Source: Albula goreensis (lineage: Eukaryota; Chordata; Actinopteri; Albuliformes; Albulidae). Taken from it: a stretch of 64,000 nt of DNA. The stretch is from assembly GCA_022829145.1 (NCBI GenBank), contig CM040765.1, forward strand, positions 12,010,292 through 12,074,291. The letters are read 5' to 3'. The translations under genes were made by a program, and so were the position numbers. Below are positions 49,651 to 61,250 of this stretch, piece after piece. Each line of letters opens with the position of its first letter. The first letter of the stretch is position 1. The notes beneath the pieces are model-generated. The model ran no database searches. It saw only the letters and a list, made by a program, of their open reading frames with translations, and was not told the DNA's origin.

Positions 49651-51260
49651 TCCTCCCAAGCATGCCTCCTCAGATTTCCAGAGAAAAACAAAACATTAGT
49701 TAAACATAATTCTCTGATTAAATTACATTCATTCATCTCTGCTTTTATCTAGTAGACAAAGTAAAGCAAATTCAAACAATGTATTGTTGTAAACTTGCCA
49801 TGATTTCTAACTTTAGGAAAACATTTTCTCCAGCATTTCAGCCAATGAGACTGTCTCCACAGAGGCACGATAAGAGAAACGATGTTGCATCTCCAGATTA
49901 TTTGTAATAGTATTAAAAATAAATAGGAAGCCGTTTAAGCCATCATAGTTCCTCACCGCCTGGAATTAATTGGTGTTTTCAAAGCCATATCTTGGAAAAT
50001 GTGTTGCTTCTGTTGGCATGGTTGGCTGTCAACCATGTCCTATGGAACTCAGCAGTAGTCCTATATCAGCACATTTATCATATCTCATTGAACATTTGTC
50101 ATTCTTGCTTTCTTGATAACCAATGGCCCTGTACTTACTGCAGCAGGTGAAAAGGGGTTAGGCCATGTGGAACTGCTGATCACCCTTTATGGGGGTGGGT
50201 GGGGGGGCCGACTTATTCTCCATCACGGTGCAGTGGACCAATTTAATAGCAGAATTGTGTGCTGTGCTTATTCAGTTGAATTATGTATTTATAGCCCTCC
50301 CAAGCTTTGCTAAATTATCCCAGTCATCATCTGATGTTTGACAGTCAAATAAAGGACTGACTGTATTTTGAGATTATTGCTGGTGTTCATAATAAAGGAG
50401 CACCTTTTTTTAGCTTGAGTACCCCATCATCTCTGACCTCTCCAGCCCCTGGTAGCCTTTGAGAATAACCATTGGGGGCTGGCTGGTTGAGACCCATTTC
50501 TAGATGAAACGCCAAGCTCTAAGCCACCGTTTCCCACACTGCTTGAAAGATCATTTGGTCTTTGATGTTAAAAACAGCAAGTCCCTATAATATACAAATG
50601 AGCCAGCAACAGCTGAAGCCAGGGGAAAAGCCGATGTGACTCACAGCACAGTACCACAGAGGAACTGTGCTGCTGTGAGTCGTGTGTTGATGTGAAAAGC
50701 CTGTATAATATGTGAATATACAGACACTCCATTAACCCCCATGTTGCTGTATTCAATCAGCAGCTGTAGTTTCCAATTTTACACACACATTTGCATTTTG
50801 CCCGCACAAACGCTCAAGGCTAATCACTTCAGATCACTTGCATAACCCTGATGTGGCATGAAGATAAAAACCAGGGAAGTCTGTCAGTGAGAAAACACTG
50901 TGCATGCATTTTGTTTCAAGCATTTCATTTTCTCCCTGTTTTTATACATCCTACAGGCTTCCAACAGGCCACTTTGGCTGCACCTCTGTAGCACTTTGCC
51001 CCCCTCTCCCCCTCACGCAGCTTGCTCTGACCCCTCTAAGCCCCCTTGTCTGTTCAGTCTTGCAGATGGCGCATGCGGGCGGTGCTGCAGAGCACAGAAT
51101 CACTCTGGGTTTTAAAGCAGTTGCTTCACACACCCACTGGCTGATATTTCTTAGTGGTAAGCAGTGATGCTAGAGATCTGGCATGCCGCATGGAGCCTCC
51201 GGCTTTACTGTTACGGAAAGAGGGGCCACTTAAACTCAGAGGCAGCGATCTGGCTTCATC
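49651..51260. other. Non-coding stretch with a G-rich patch
   Basis: A quadruplex-capable patch at 50191-50207 has G5, G3 and G7 runs with single-T loops. At 50950-51160 a GC-rich patch carries overlapping short frames on both strands with no domain. Confidence 0.5.
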
Positions 51261-51345
51261 ATTCATTCATTTATTTTATTTATTTAACCTTAATTTAACC
51301 AGGAAGTCTCACAGAGACTTAAATATATTTTCATAAGAGATGTGG
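51261..51345 (+). mobile_element. Fragment of a dispersed fish repeat (TTTAACCAGGAAGTC type)
   Basis: TTTATTTATTTAACCTTAAT followed by TTAACCAGGAAGTCTCACAG and then an AT-rich remnant resembles a widespread fish repeat with the phrase TTTATTTAACCAGG-AAGTC-TCATTGAGA. It includes a 7-bp stem AAGTCTC/GAGACTT around ACA (51304-51320). I cannot name the family. Confidence 0.5.
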
Positions 51346-54059
51346 GATAGGGTTCAGTTCATTCATTTGGCAAAAAGAGCAAAAAAATGTAACTTTTTTG
51401 GTCTGGTAGAGGGACATTGGTCACAACATGTGCCATTAGCACTGAAGAGAATACTTAGGGCCTGACATTCTAAGGGTTTGCATGTTTAAAAAGATGTGTT
51501 AAATAGGTACCATAAGGGGAAAAAAACCAAGATGATGGTTTGAGCATATGACGGAAGGTTCTGGAATAATAGAAATGCACACCTTTCCATTTTTACCTGT
51601 ATCAGAATTGAACTAAAATGGGAATGGCTATGAGGTATTCAAATCAGTCACTAGATTTACTAAGACCTCTGCATTTGGGATTTTTGTAAATCAACCCCTA
51701 TAATGTGTGTGAAAAGCATTGTAAATGTATTAAATCTCCTCCCACTCACATTCACACAAAGACACACTCTATTATGGAAGAATTCACACACATATCCACA
51801 CATGCAAGAATGTTGCACACACTTGCAAACGAGCGCACTCACATACTCATATTAGCATTTAAACAGTCATTCATATATGCACAAACAAATTAAGTAATAT
51901 ATTAAATACATATGCAAAGCAGTCGATTGCTATCCCCAGAGATGCGATCTAACCATATTTTCTGTGTACAATAAAATACTGCCATAATTGTCATTTAATC
52001 TGCAATTTATTAGTATCCATTATGGTGAAATGAGATAAGCAAGCGAAACACTGCCTGTGCAGACTGTGCTCCGATAGAATGGTCACATGGGAATCAAGTG
52101 GCATTGCAGTCTTCTCCAGACCGTTAGATACATAGCTTAACAGATGGTGTCCAGAAAGATATGAGCCCCAAGTGTACCCTGGGAGCTGCATGAACGAACG
52201 CTTCCTAACACACTTAAAAAAATAAATACCTGACAAATGTTGTAATAGCAGTATGTATCATGTATTAAAGCTTACCTGCATTGAAAATCATCAAATGCTA
52301 ATAATAAATCATCAAATACCAAAAAGCATAGAATCATGACAATACAGTTTATATAATGTACAATCATAAAATGGAAAATGTAAAAAAAAAACTCATCAAG
52401 CATCAAGTTCTCTTTCTGACGATTGCAACAGTGGTCTGGTTGCTAGGCAACCCCGTGAACTGGCTGTCCAGCCACTGATTTAATTAGCTAATTAGATAAA
52501 TGGACACACGTGTCCCCTTAAGCAATAGAACAAGCAGACACATGTTAAATGGCAACTTTAACTACCAGCTCTTTAAAAGTATCAGTCCTTCAACAAATTA
52601 GCAACTGTGTAACGTTGAATACTGAAAAGACATTTTCATGATAGACAGGTTGATAAGCACTGCCCACAATGGCTGACATACAGATAGGATAATTAAAAAT
52701 ATATAACTACATAATCAACATCCTTAGTGGAATCCTAAATCATTTTAACCTTAAGGGTACTGTATTTGAAGCCTTGGTACTGTAAATATTGCTGGATGGA
52801 TATAGTATTTATATTGCTGACCCATATTAATGAGAAAAATGTTGTGTACAATAGCCAAAAGCATATTCCGTCTCCAATTTCACTGCCAGGAGAACATACT
52901 TGTGCAAAAGAAAATTAATTGGAAGCAATGTAAATCTGTAACAGGTATCTGTTACAGTATAGTGAAAAAAGCTTCCATTCAAAAGTAGTGACAGCCGAGA
53001 TCTAAAATACTGTGGTCAGTGAATCTTGAAATAAATACAATAAAAGCTGAAATACACGGCATAGCCATGAATATTGTCCTCTGCTGTAGTCTGTGCTAGT
53101 GCTGTAAACAGGCGGAATAGCTCTGGGAGGTGGCTGTGGCTGTGTCTTGTTATTGAATCCCCTGAGACGTTCCTGCATTATGACAGCCTGCCCAGCCTCC
53201 ACCTCTGTGGGAAGCACAGTGATATTCTCCCTCTTACTGTTCAGAGCGCCATAAACTGCTGCACAGGTCTGCTTGATTTTGGAATTTGGGAGGGGATCAG
53301 TAGCAAAGGCCCTGCTGATTGAGAGGTAATCTCAAAGTTTTCATCCAAACATCTTGCTGTGGTTTTAAGGGCGTGATACTGCCATTTGTCATGGCCGTCG
53401 GGTCGATTAGTTAAATTAGGTATTAGGTGATTGACTTTCTCATTGGAGTGCTGACATGTTGCTCCAGCTCCTGCAGAATTCAAGTCTGCTTTTGGTTTTT
53501 TTTTGTGTTAACCACCTCTTTATATGAACATGTTTCTAAAGCATTCATAACACTTTCATAGATATGATATGAATACTTTATAAGTAGTTATTAAACAGTG
53601 TTATGCTTCAACAGTTAGTGGTACATAATTATTTTCTACAACACAACTATCCATGAAATAGGGGTGTGCCAACCTCACAATAAAAAAACTCATATTTGCA
53701 TACATTATTTGTGACAGTATAGGCAAATATTGTCATGGATCAGAAGGCACATTAAAAAAAATTAAATGAGCTAGGATTGAACTTCAGGAAATGCCTGGCA
53801 AACAATATATGCATGTATATATTAAATAAATATTCACTGGATGGAATTAAAATGTTGCCGAACAGAATTGGAATAGGTGATTATGAGCAAGAAAACCATT
53901 TTCCTGGGTAAATTTGTAGATAAAGTAGACTATCGAGATAACGTCAAAATGTGTAGCTCAGTAAGCACACTTGTTTGTCGGTGAGTAATCCATAGCTGAG
54001 GGGAATTTAGTGTGTTATTTAAATCCAAAGATATATCGGTCTGTACCATCCATCACTTT
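51346..54059. other. Non-coding stretch with CA-rich words and one X-box palindrome
   Basis: A loosely CA-rich zone at 51735-51850 yields His/Thr-rich frames that are artefacts. The X-box at 52439 is listed separately. Otherwise AT-rich and featureless. Confidence 0.5.
52439..52453. promoter_or_regulatory. RFX X-box palindrome
   Basis: GGTTGCTAGGCAACC: a 15-base near-perfect inverted repeat (GGTTGC/GCAACC) of the RFX X-box type with the typical short spacer. The best such match in the window. Confidence 0.5.
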
Positions 54060-54330
54060 TTGGTCTCAATTAATGATGACTGCTCGGCCGTGATAATTTA
54101 ACATGCAAAGGATCTCGTAAAATGTTTTACAGTATTGGCAATTTGTGTCCACCTTCAATGCTCGCCAGTCTAATCAATTACTTCCCGGCTGAAATACAAG
54201 TATGTTGGACTGTGGCTTCAGCCAGAAATGACCTTTGCAACAATGATCCTTTGAGGAACTCATTGGTAACCTAATTAAAATGAAATGTCAGGACAGTAAT
54301 TATGGTGCACTAAGTGAATAACTCAGGGTG
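54060..54330. promoter_or_regulatory. Candidate conserved non-coding element
   Basis: Dense factor-binding words in unique DNA: TCAATTAATGATGACTG at 54066-54082, octamer-like CATGCAAAGG near 54104, TCTAATCAATTACTTCCC near 54170, ACAATGATCCTTTGAGG (SOX and TCF-like words) near 54241, and CCTAATTAAAATG near 54269. No coding frame. This is one of the stronger blocks by eye. Confidence 0.35.
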
Positions 54331-56679
54331 TGAGTCCTATGGAAGGCCAGCTGACATTCAGGGCTCTTTCTTATCCAGCCATGGCCGTCTCCAGACGCTG
54401 CTGCAAAGTGCATCGTGGATGTGTGTCACCTCCAAGCCAACAGTCTGTGGAATTTTGTTTCATTTGTCTGTCTCCTGATCTGCTCTTAAAAGCCCCCAAA
54501 AATACAGGTTCTTTAACACGTGTGTCAAGCTTGGTCCATAATCATAAGCAAAGGTTGAACACCTTCCCCAAGCGCAGTCTGACAGCAAATGACAGATCTG
54601 GGTTCAGTCTAGACACAGCTACTAAATAGTACTACAGGAGTATCCAGTGCTTCATCAGAGTGATAAGGACACACTGTTCAAGTGAAATGCTACCTTTTGG
54701 ATGTTTATGTTCGAACTCTAATCCAGGATTGTGTTTCAGTGTGGCTATTAAAGATCCAATAGCAATTGGAGCAATTATTACAGGGAGTCGAAGGTTCCCC
54801 AGTGTCTGAGGTAAATTCAGAAAATCGACTCTCGAAATGCTGGGCCTTTTAACTGTCCTCAGTTGAATTGGCTGAATAAATCTTTCACTTGAATTGTGGA
54901 GAGTTTTCTGTCACAGAATGACTGCCAACACTCACCCAGCTAGGTCAAATGCCTTGGAAGAGGTGTGCTTAGGCGTTCTTGGGAAATCACTAAACAAGAC
55001 ACTAATACAAAATACTGTTATTGCATGTGGACAATTGGACATTGTGAAACATGTTACATTGTGTCATACATTGTGTGAAGGTGAATTGTTCAAAGGTTAA
55101 AGGTCACACATCTGGCTGTCAGTGTAACACTGCTGTGACATATGTCTGGACATGAATAGACACTGACCAGTCGCTGTATGTGTGTTGCCCCAGCTCTTCC
55201 AGTCTCTTGGATTAAATAGTTTATTTGCTCTAAATACTCAAGGTTGCCTCTTCTTAACTATAATGAGTCAGATTTCCCTTCGGTAAAGCATGCATGTTTA
55301 TACTGTCAGTAACACTGAGCAAAAGATTTAATAAAATAGAGGGTTTTTTTCTCACGCAGATGGTCAAAGTGCAGACAGATGGAGGTCTTCGCTACAGTAC
55401 ACAGCACTAGATTTAATTTGTTCCCAGTTCCAGTTGTAATTTAGCTTTTTGATGCAGAAAACCTTGTTTTGACTTTAAAATAGGGAAAGAATTTTGAGTT
55501 AGCATTTCATAACAATGTATGTATTGCTGAAAACAAAACAACAACTGTACAGTTTTACCCAGATCAATTCATAATCTTCTTACAATGCTCTGGCACACAA
55601 GCCATGTTCCATTCCTGATCATATGTCATCCTAAAATATGTTCACATATTAAAAACAACTGCTTGCCATGTACTCACTTTGGAAAAAAAAAAAACTGCAG
55701 AATGTGTCATCTATATTCTTCAATATATGTATGTACGTATGGTTTTGAAATGTGAACATGACTGTTTTTATTGTCTGCAAGTGTGCATACAGAGTCACAC
55801 AAATTGCAATTGTTCCAAACGTTCAAGCTGTGTATATCACATCCCGTGGTATTTGTTTTGGATGGCTTTTTCATGTTTAACATATGAATGCAACAGAGGC
55901 TAGGACCACACTGTGTAATTAAAGACTACAATTGAGGGCATGGCAGCCTTTCCCTGGAAAGTTTATTGTGACTCTGTATTCAGCAAATCAATAACATTTT
56001 GCTTTGTGGCAGATGTTGGATTTTCCATAATTCAGACTCCGAGGTAGAGAGAAGTAATGGCAGCTGACAGGCTGGTAAAGCATGCTTGTGACTGTCATAT
56101 GCTGTGTTACTCTGAATGGGCACATTATAAGAATCAAATAAAGAAGAAATTGATCAATATTGAGATCATCAAATTTAGGTGGTATTGGTTAGCTCACCAC
56201 TCAGCTAGATAAGCCAACAACAGTTATTGCAACAATATTTAATATAAAGAAAACAGCTGTTAAAGAAAATGCAGCAAGGCGCATTGTTAACATGACCTCT
56301 TATGCTCCCTCTCACAAGTAGAACTGGATTCATACGATGTGTGATGTTGATAGTGGATTTTTAAGAGACTAGCTGTGCATAACGTGAAAGTATTTAACAT
56401 GAGGATGTTAAATACCAGTCAGAAACTTTTGGGAGGGAGGTTTCTTCCATCACACAGGATACAAACACCGATTCATTTCTGCTTTTCATATATAACACAC
56501 CAGATATAAGTATATTAAAATGACAACTATTGGAAACATTCAAGTCTGCTCCAGCGTTGGGAGCATAAAGTCCAGCGTGGTACTGCAGACAAAGTGATGC
56601 TAATCTAATCCTTGTTCACTCAGTCTTAATTACTGTAATTGTTTTCTGAATTCTGTTTCCTGAATGTGAACAGGAAAAA
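54331..56679. other. Non-coding stretch, nothing specific seen
   Basis: A 99-codon frame at 54330-54629 and shorter ones have no recognisable domain. An A-run lies at 55683-55694. Confidence 0.5.
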
Positions 56680-56697
56680 AATAAATAAATAAATAAA
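56680..56697. repeat. Short (AAAT)n microsatellite
   Basis: About four AAAT units following an A7 run. Confidence 0.85.
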
Positions 56698-56739
56698 CCG
56701 CTTTGCGAGTGGTAAAAATCAGGTTTGTATTTTCAACAA

Positions 56740-57120
56740 AAGGCAATTATGGCTTAAGGGTAAAGCGTGGCCAATCAGAACGCTCACGGTCCCTGCTGAC
56801 TGACAGATGCCTTAATGCCGGCCGAGGTTCAGTAAGATGCATTAGACTGAAGGCTATCTGAAAGCCCTTTCTGTTTTAATTAAAGCAGTTGTGATAAATA
56901 TTTAAACCCGCAGCAATGTCATTGCCACAGCAGGGTACTGTGGGTGCCGTGTTACTGGTATTTACTGTCTTTGAGTCTCTGCTGGAAGCAGCGGGCTGTT
57001 TTTGCTCTTCGCAGCTCCGAGCAAGAGGCAGGGATTCAAATTTCCATTCTGAAGGACCTAGTTTAGCTGTAACGCTACATTTATGCTTCAAGTCCATCTC
57101 TATTATACACTCATAACTTT
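56740..57120. promoter_or_regulatory. Candidate conserved non-coding element with CCAAT-type word
   Basis: Contains GGCCAATCAG near 56769, TGACTGACAGATGCC near 56797 and AATATTTAAACCC near 56897 within unique sequence. Overlapping 66- and 88-codon frames on opposite strands lack domains. Confidence 0.27.
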
Positions 57121-58799
57121 GTCCATTGTTTTTCCTGCACATTTTATACTTGGAAGTGGGTAAGCTTGATTATGTATTTGGATAAGGAGGAATGACAATT
57201 CAAATGCTTTTCTTAAGTGTTATGCAAAAACAGTAACATTAAATACAAGGTAGAATATGAGTCAATCACATTTTCTGGTTGAAATGATATCAGATTAAAG
57301 GTTTTGTTAGTGTCTTTCTAAAATGCGATTGTTAGGTAACCCTTGATTTTGCAGAATCATATAAAATAGCCAACAACAGTGTACATCACGTTAGTATTGA
57401 TTGTCAGTGTTTATGAATGACTCTCGAAGTATGTAACATCTGTTGGTTTACATTTCCCTGGTGGGGTTCACTTTGAGTCTAAGAGTCTGGATGTGCCCTT
57501 TCAAAAGCCTGGTTGAGCCAAACATCTCACATGCTCAGGGGTTCCAGTTTCAGACGACATGGTGAAATGCACTGAAAAAGATAAACAGAAACTGATCACT
57601 CAAGTGCTCCTCAGCAGCTCAAACTTGGCAAAGAAAAAAACCTTTGTGCAAGAGCTATCACTGTAATATTGCTAGAGCATGAAACGGCTGACACAGAATT
57701 CTGGCTATCAGACAATCAAGGCAAATCATGATTATCGATTATATAATTATATACAAAACATGCCCTTTATTCAGCAGCAATTTTGGGGGATGTCCGACAT
57801 CCAGTCCCTGGTAGTTATTTGGTATTTCTGAACAATTGTTTGAAAGCCATTTGTCTGTGTTACAGTGACTTGCAGAGGGTTGGCCACAGAATGCATTTCT
57901 TCAAGTGTGTCTTGTATCACATAGTTTGAGGCGTGTGTTGTCGCTGATTGAATTCTATGTGACATGTCATTTGGGGCTTATAAACATTGGTTACTGACAG
58001 CAGCCTGGTGCTCCTCAGGGTACTGCACAGTCCATCCTCTGAAACGGTAATCTGCGCTGAGCAAAGAAAGTCACCGAGAGGGTGAAGGAAATGAAAAACT
58101 CACTTCTGTCATTCACACAGTAATGTGCTGAAAACCTGTATCTCTATAAAATATCTGTTTTTACAAGTATGGTTCTTTCCTCATGTCACATATGAAGGGT
58201 TTGACTGAATTCTCTTTTTCCATATGTTACCAAAAGGGAAAGTGAAATTATATATGAGAAGGTATAAATATGTTGTGTTTGTACATGAAGTGTCCTCATA
58301 TTTTCATACATGCCATTCCAGTGAAATTCTCACAAGTATGAAGGTCTTGCATAATAGGTTGTACATTCTTTGTTTATTTGCAGTAGCTCGGTACTCTAAA
58401 AGAACAGCATGTATTTCCTATGTATCTGACTCAAGCTTTACAGCACAATGAAGGACTTAAATGAGCAGACAACCAAAGGGAGCTTGTGTTTTTGGTATTG
58501 ATTTATTTTCAGTAGCACAGAGAGATGCAAAGTCCTAATCTCACTGTAATTAAAACAGTTATTACTACCTAACTAATTAGAGTATTTTGTTCTGTCAATC
58601 AATAAAATGAGATTGTGAAAATGATCAAAAATGACAAAGCATGCCAGACTCAGTCTAGTTAAACTGGAAGTCAGTTGAAAGTAATGAAAACTCACAGTTG
58701 CCATGGGGTATTTTAATATGTAGTGCAAGTGAGAGTATTGTATTAAATCATTTGAAATGCCCTTTTGAAGTCTGTTCTGACATTTGTGACCAAAACTGA
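57121..58799. other. Non-coding stretch, nothing specific seen
   Basis: AT-leaning unique DNA; part of a 153-codon minus-strand frame (58573-59034) lies here without a recognisable domain. Confidence 0.5.
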
Positions 58800-59160
58800 C
58801 ATTTTGGTCAGTGGACATCTGGAACCGCACATCCTTATTTACCATGCTGCTCCGCATGGGCCGTAATTGGCTTCCCTTACTGAGACTGAGCCGAGGGGCT
58901 GAAGCGTTTGGCATGGTGGCCCCTCCAGCGGTGAGCTCGCTGTCTGAGCGCTGAGCCCAAATGCTGGGCTGCGTTTGACATTTACCACTGCACCCAGGAA
59001 GTTTACAACTGCGCCCAGGGACTTTACAGTGCATTCACCTCAACGAGGCCTGCATTTACACACCGGTGCACCGAGCACCCCGAACGCGCTACTCAACATT
59101 CCTCACCCCCTCTCACAGCGGCGGTGTCATGAGCAGATCCTGTCTGGATAGATCAATTCA
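58800..59160. other. GC-richer island, unexplained
   Basis: GC- and CpG-rich relative to flanks (CCGAGGGGCTGAAGC, GCACCCCGAACGCGC, ACAGCGGCGGTGTC). A near-duplicate pair CCCAGGAAGTTTACAACTGC and GCCCAGGGACTTTACAGTGC lies at 58993-59032. The minus-strand 153-codon frame begins here but the product shows no domain. It could be a CpG island, a regulatory block or an unrecognised exon. Confidence 0.3.
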
Positions 59161-60100
59161 GCAGCAGAATAAATCAACAGAGGAAAGTGCCACCAAGGCC
59201 TTACACATGGAGAGAACACCAGAGAATCGATAAATTAGAAAATTTAGAATTTAGAATTTGCCATGGCAATTAGGCTGTGCCTGTCGCCTTTTACTTTTTG
59301 GTTTGTGGTCGTTATGAGGACGCGTTCATTCACCACAAACAGACCATGGATTCCAGCAGGACTAGGAGCTCAGATTTGGTGCAAAGATCTCCATACTGAA
59401 AGGAAACTGGAGGGGTTTGTTGAATAAATATTATTAGCTCTTAATCTTTAGACCTATCACAAAAATGCAAGAGCAGATTTGGGTTTTTGTTGGTCCTGAG
59501 TCTGCATTTAATTTATTCTCAATCAAAACTCTGATGTTAAGCACCATCAGGGCTGTTTCTTTCCTCAGTCCTGTTGATTTTAATTCAAGGTTTACATGAG
59601 ATTAAATGTTTTTTATACCCAAGAATTCAGTGATATAATTTTTACCTTGATACTATTTTAGAGAGAAAAATCATATCATAAAAAACTCTGACTGCTATGA
59701 ATAAATAAGAGTGTACTATTTCATGAGGAGGTAAAATATAATTTGATGAAGTAGAAATCTTCAATGACAAAATGAAGCTCTGGAAACAGAACTGATCAAA
59801 GCGCTGTAAGGAGAGTCTTATTGTCTCCATGTAGGTTAACAGGCGCTGAAGTATTTTACTCTCTCCTTGAGCAAAGTCAAACACTGTGGAACCTTAATGA
59901 TGGTGTGAGACCTTGGCATGGCCCAGGACTCAGGTCAGTGCGTATTTCCGATCCTGTGCTGTGAGACGTTCACTGGCAGCCAAACTGAAATGCGGGCAGA
60001 CATCTCCTGGGTCCCTCTGGTCCCCAGAGAGGAGGGGCCACTCTGCAGTCCCCTGGAAACAGAGACCTGCACTGCAGCCTCAACAGAAAGGCTGTTCAGC
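59161..60100. other. Non-coding stretch with one RFX-like palindrome
   Basis: A TTTAGAATTTAGAATTTG triplication of TTTAGAA sits next to the palindrome noted at 59258. Otherwise nothing specific. Confidence 0.5.
59258..59269. promoter_or_regulatory. RFX X-box-type palindrome TTGCCATGGCAA
   Basis: Perfect 12-base palindrome matching the central part of the GTTGCCATGGCAAC consensus, lacking only the outer G/C pair. Confidence 0.4.
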
Positions 60101-60280
60101 TCTGGTCCTGGAGGGCTACAGCGTCTGCGGGTGTTTGTTTCAAACACGCACGACACCAGTTGATTGCACCAATTAGTTTTCCTCTTTGGTCCAGAAGGTG
60201 AGGTAATTAGTGAAACCAGAAGATTTAGTGTGTGGTTGGAGCAAATACCTACAGACACTGTGGCCCTCCAGGATTGAAGT
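60101..60280. mobile_element. MITE-like element with TCCTGGAGGGC inverted ends
   Basis: The left end (TCCTGGAGGGCTACAG at 60106-60121, then CGTCTGCGGGTGTTTG) is the inverted copy of the right end (CTGTGGCCCTCCAGGA at 60258-60273 and the sequence before it), with about five mismatches in 32. The interior has GAGGTAATTAGTGAAACCAG and TGGTTGGAGCAAATACC, phrases I recognise from a common teleost dispersed repeat of about 170-200 bp. No coding capacity. The overlapping 81-107 codon frames in this area are artefacts of the element and its flanks. Confidence 0.82.
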
Positions 60281-60899
60281 TGTGTTGATTTTACACTGCA
60301 TTTTCTTTAGTGCAGGGACCCCAGTGCAGCTCTGACTTTGTGTAATACCTCTGTGTCATGTTGATTCATTCTCTTCAAACATCTATTTTCAGGAAAGGAG
60401 AAATCCCCCGGTAATGGCAAAGAGGACAGTACAGTTTTTTGATGGGGATTATGTTCATGAGAGCATGAGCAAAACGCCTTCCAAAATGCATAGACCATAG
60501 GCTGTGCTAGTATCATCCACAGCACGTAGCACCATTTCCCCCAGTGTATGTAGCACTTCCTATACAATTGATGAAGATGTTGCTCACTAAAATGTATCAC
60601 CGATAAGCCTCAGTAATATCATAATACATCAGTCAAGCAAAGGGCATCAGAAAGGTTATTAGTTAGCCTCAGTTTGAATGAAGGCTCTTTATGGTGTGTA
60701 CTTCATTCCAGGGTCAGCTGCATTATCGCCAACCCTGAGCCGCAATCTGGCGGTTAGCGTCTCTGCTTCTGGGTCTGTACTCCACCGCAATGACTGAATC
60801 ACAATTCTGTCAGACACACAGCTGGGTGCTGAGACAATCTGCTGCCATATTATAAACACAATTGGCTATTTATTCGGTTTCATTCTTTACAGTCTATTT
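60281..60899. other. Non-coding stretch, nothing specific seen
   Basis: A 97-codon minus-strand frame (60307-60600) is Cys/His-rich by eye but has no recognisable zinc-binding spacing or domain. Confidence 0.45.
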
Positions 60900-61250
60900 A
60901 CAGAGTCACAGTCGCGTTTTACGATATTATTGTGACACACGTTTCTGTGTCCATCACCATCAATTATTTCAATGCCGGGCTCTACTGGCCCAGGCCAGTC
61001 TGCCTAAATGATAACTCCATTAAACGCAACGTCGTAAAACGTGATTGGTTCCATTTATTTTATTGTATTAGCCGGCAGCTCTTCAAGGAAAATGAATCAC
61101 TTTTATGGTTTGTTGAAGCAATATAAACCTAGGGCTGGAGGCCGCGCTTTCATGAAGATTATATGGTGCTGTCCGCAACCAGGTCGGCTGTTATAACTCA
61201 CAGCTCTTATTGTCATATTTCACTCATACCTCCATATTAAAGCAATACAT
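60900..61250. promoter_or_regulatory. Candidate conserved non-coding element with paired posterior HOX/CDX-type sites
   Basis: TTTTACGA (60917-60924) and its inverted partner GTCGTAAAAC (61031-61040) match the TTTACGAC/GTCGTAAA core preferred by posterior HOX and CDX proteins. An inverted CCAAT word (ATTGG at 61044-61048) and TTTATTTTATTGTATTA follow directly. The rest is unique, motif-dense sequence (AACTCCATTAAACGCAACG, TTTTATGGTTTG) with no good coding frame. The regulatory role is inferred. Confidence 0.35.

Noticed and set aside
58573..59034. 153-codon minus-strand open frame
   Set aside because: No recognisable domain; the N-terminal part comes from a CpG-rich patch and the rest from AT-rich DNA, with no evidence of coding constraint.
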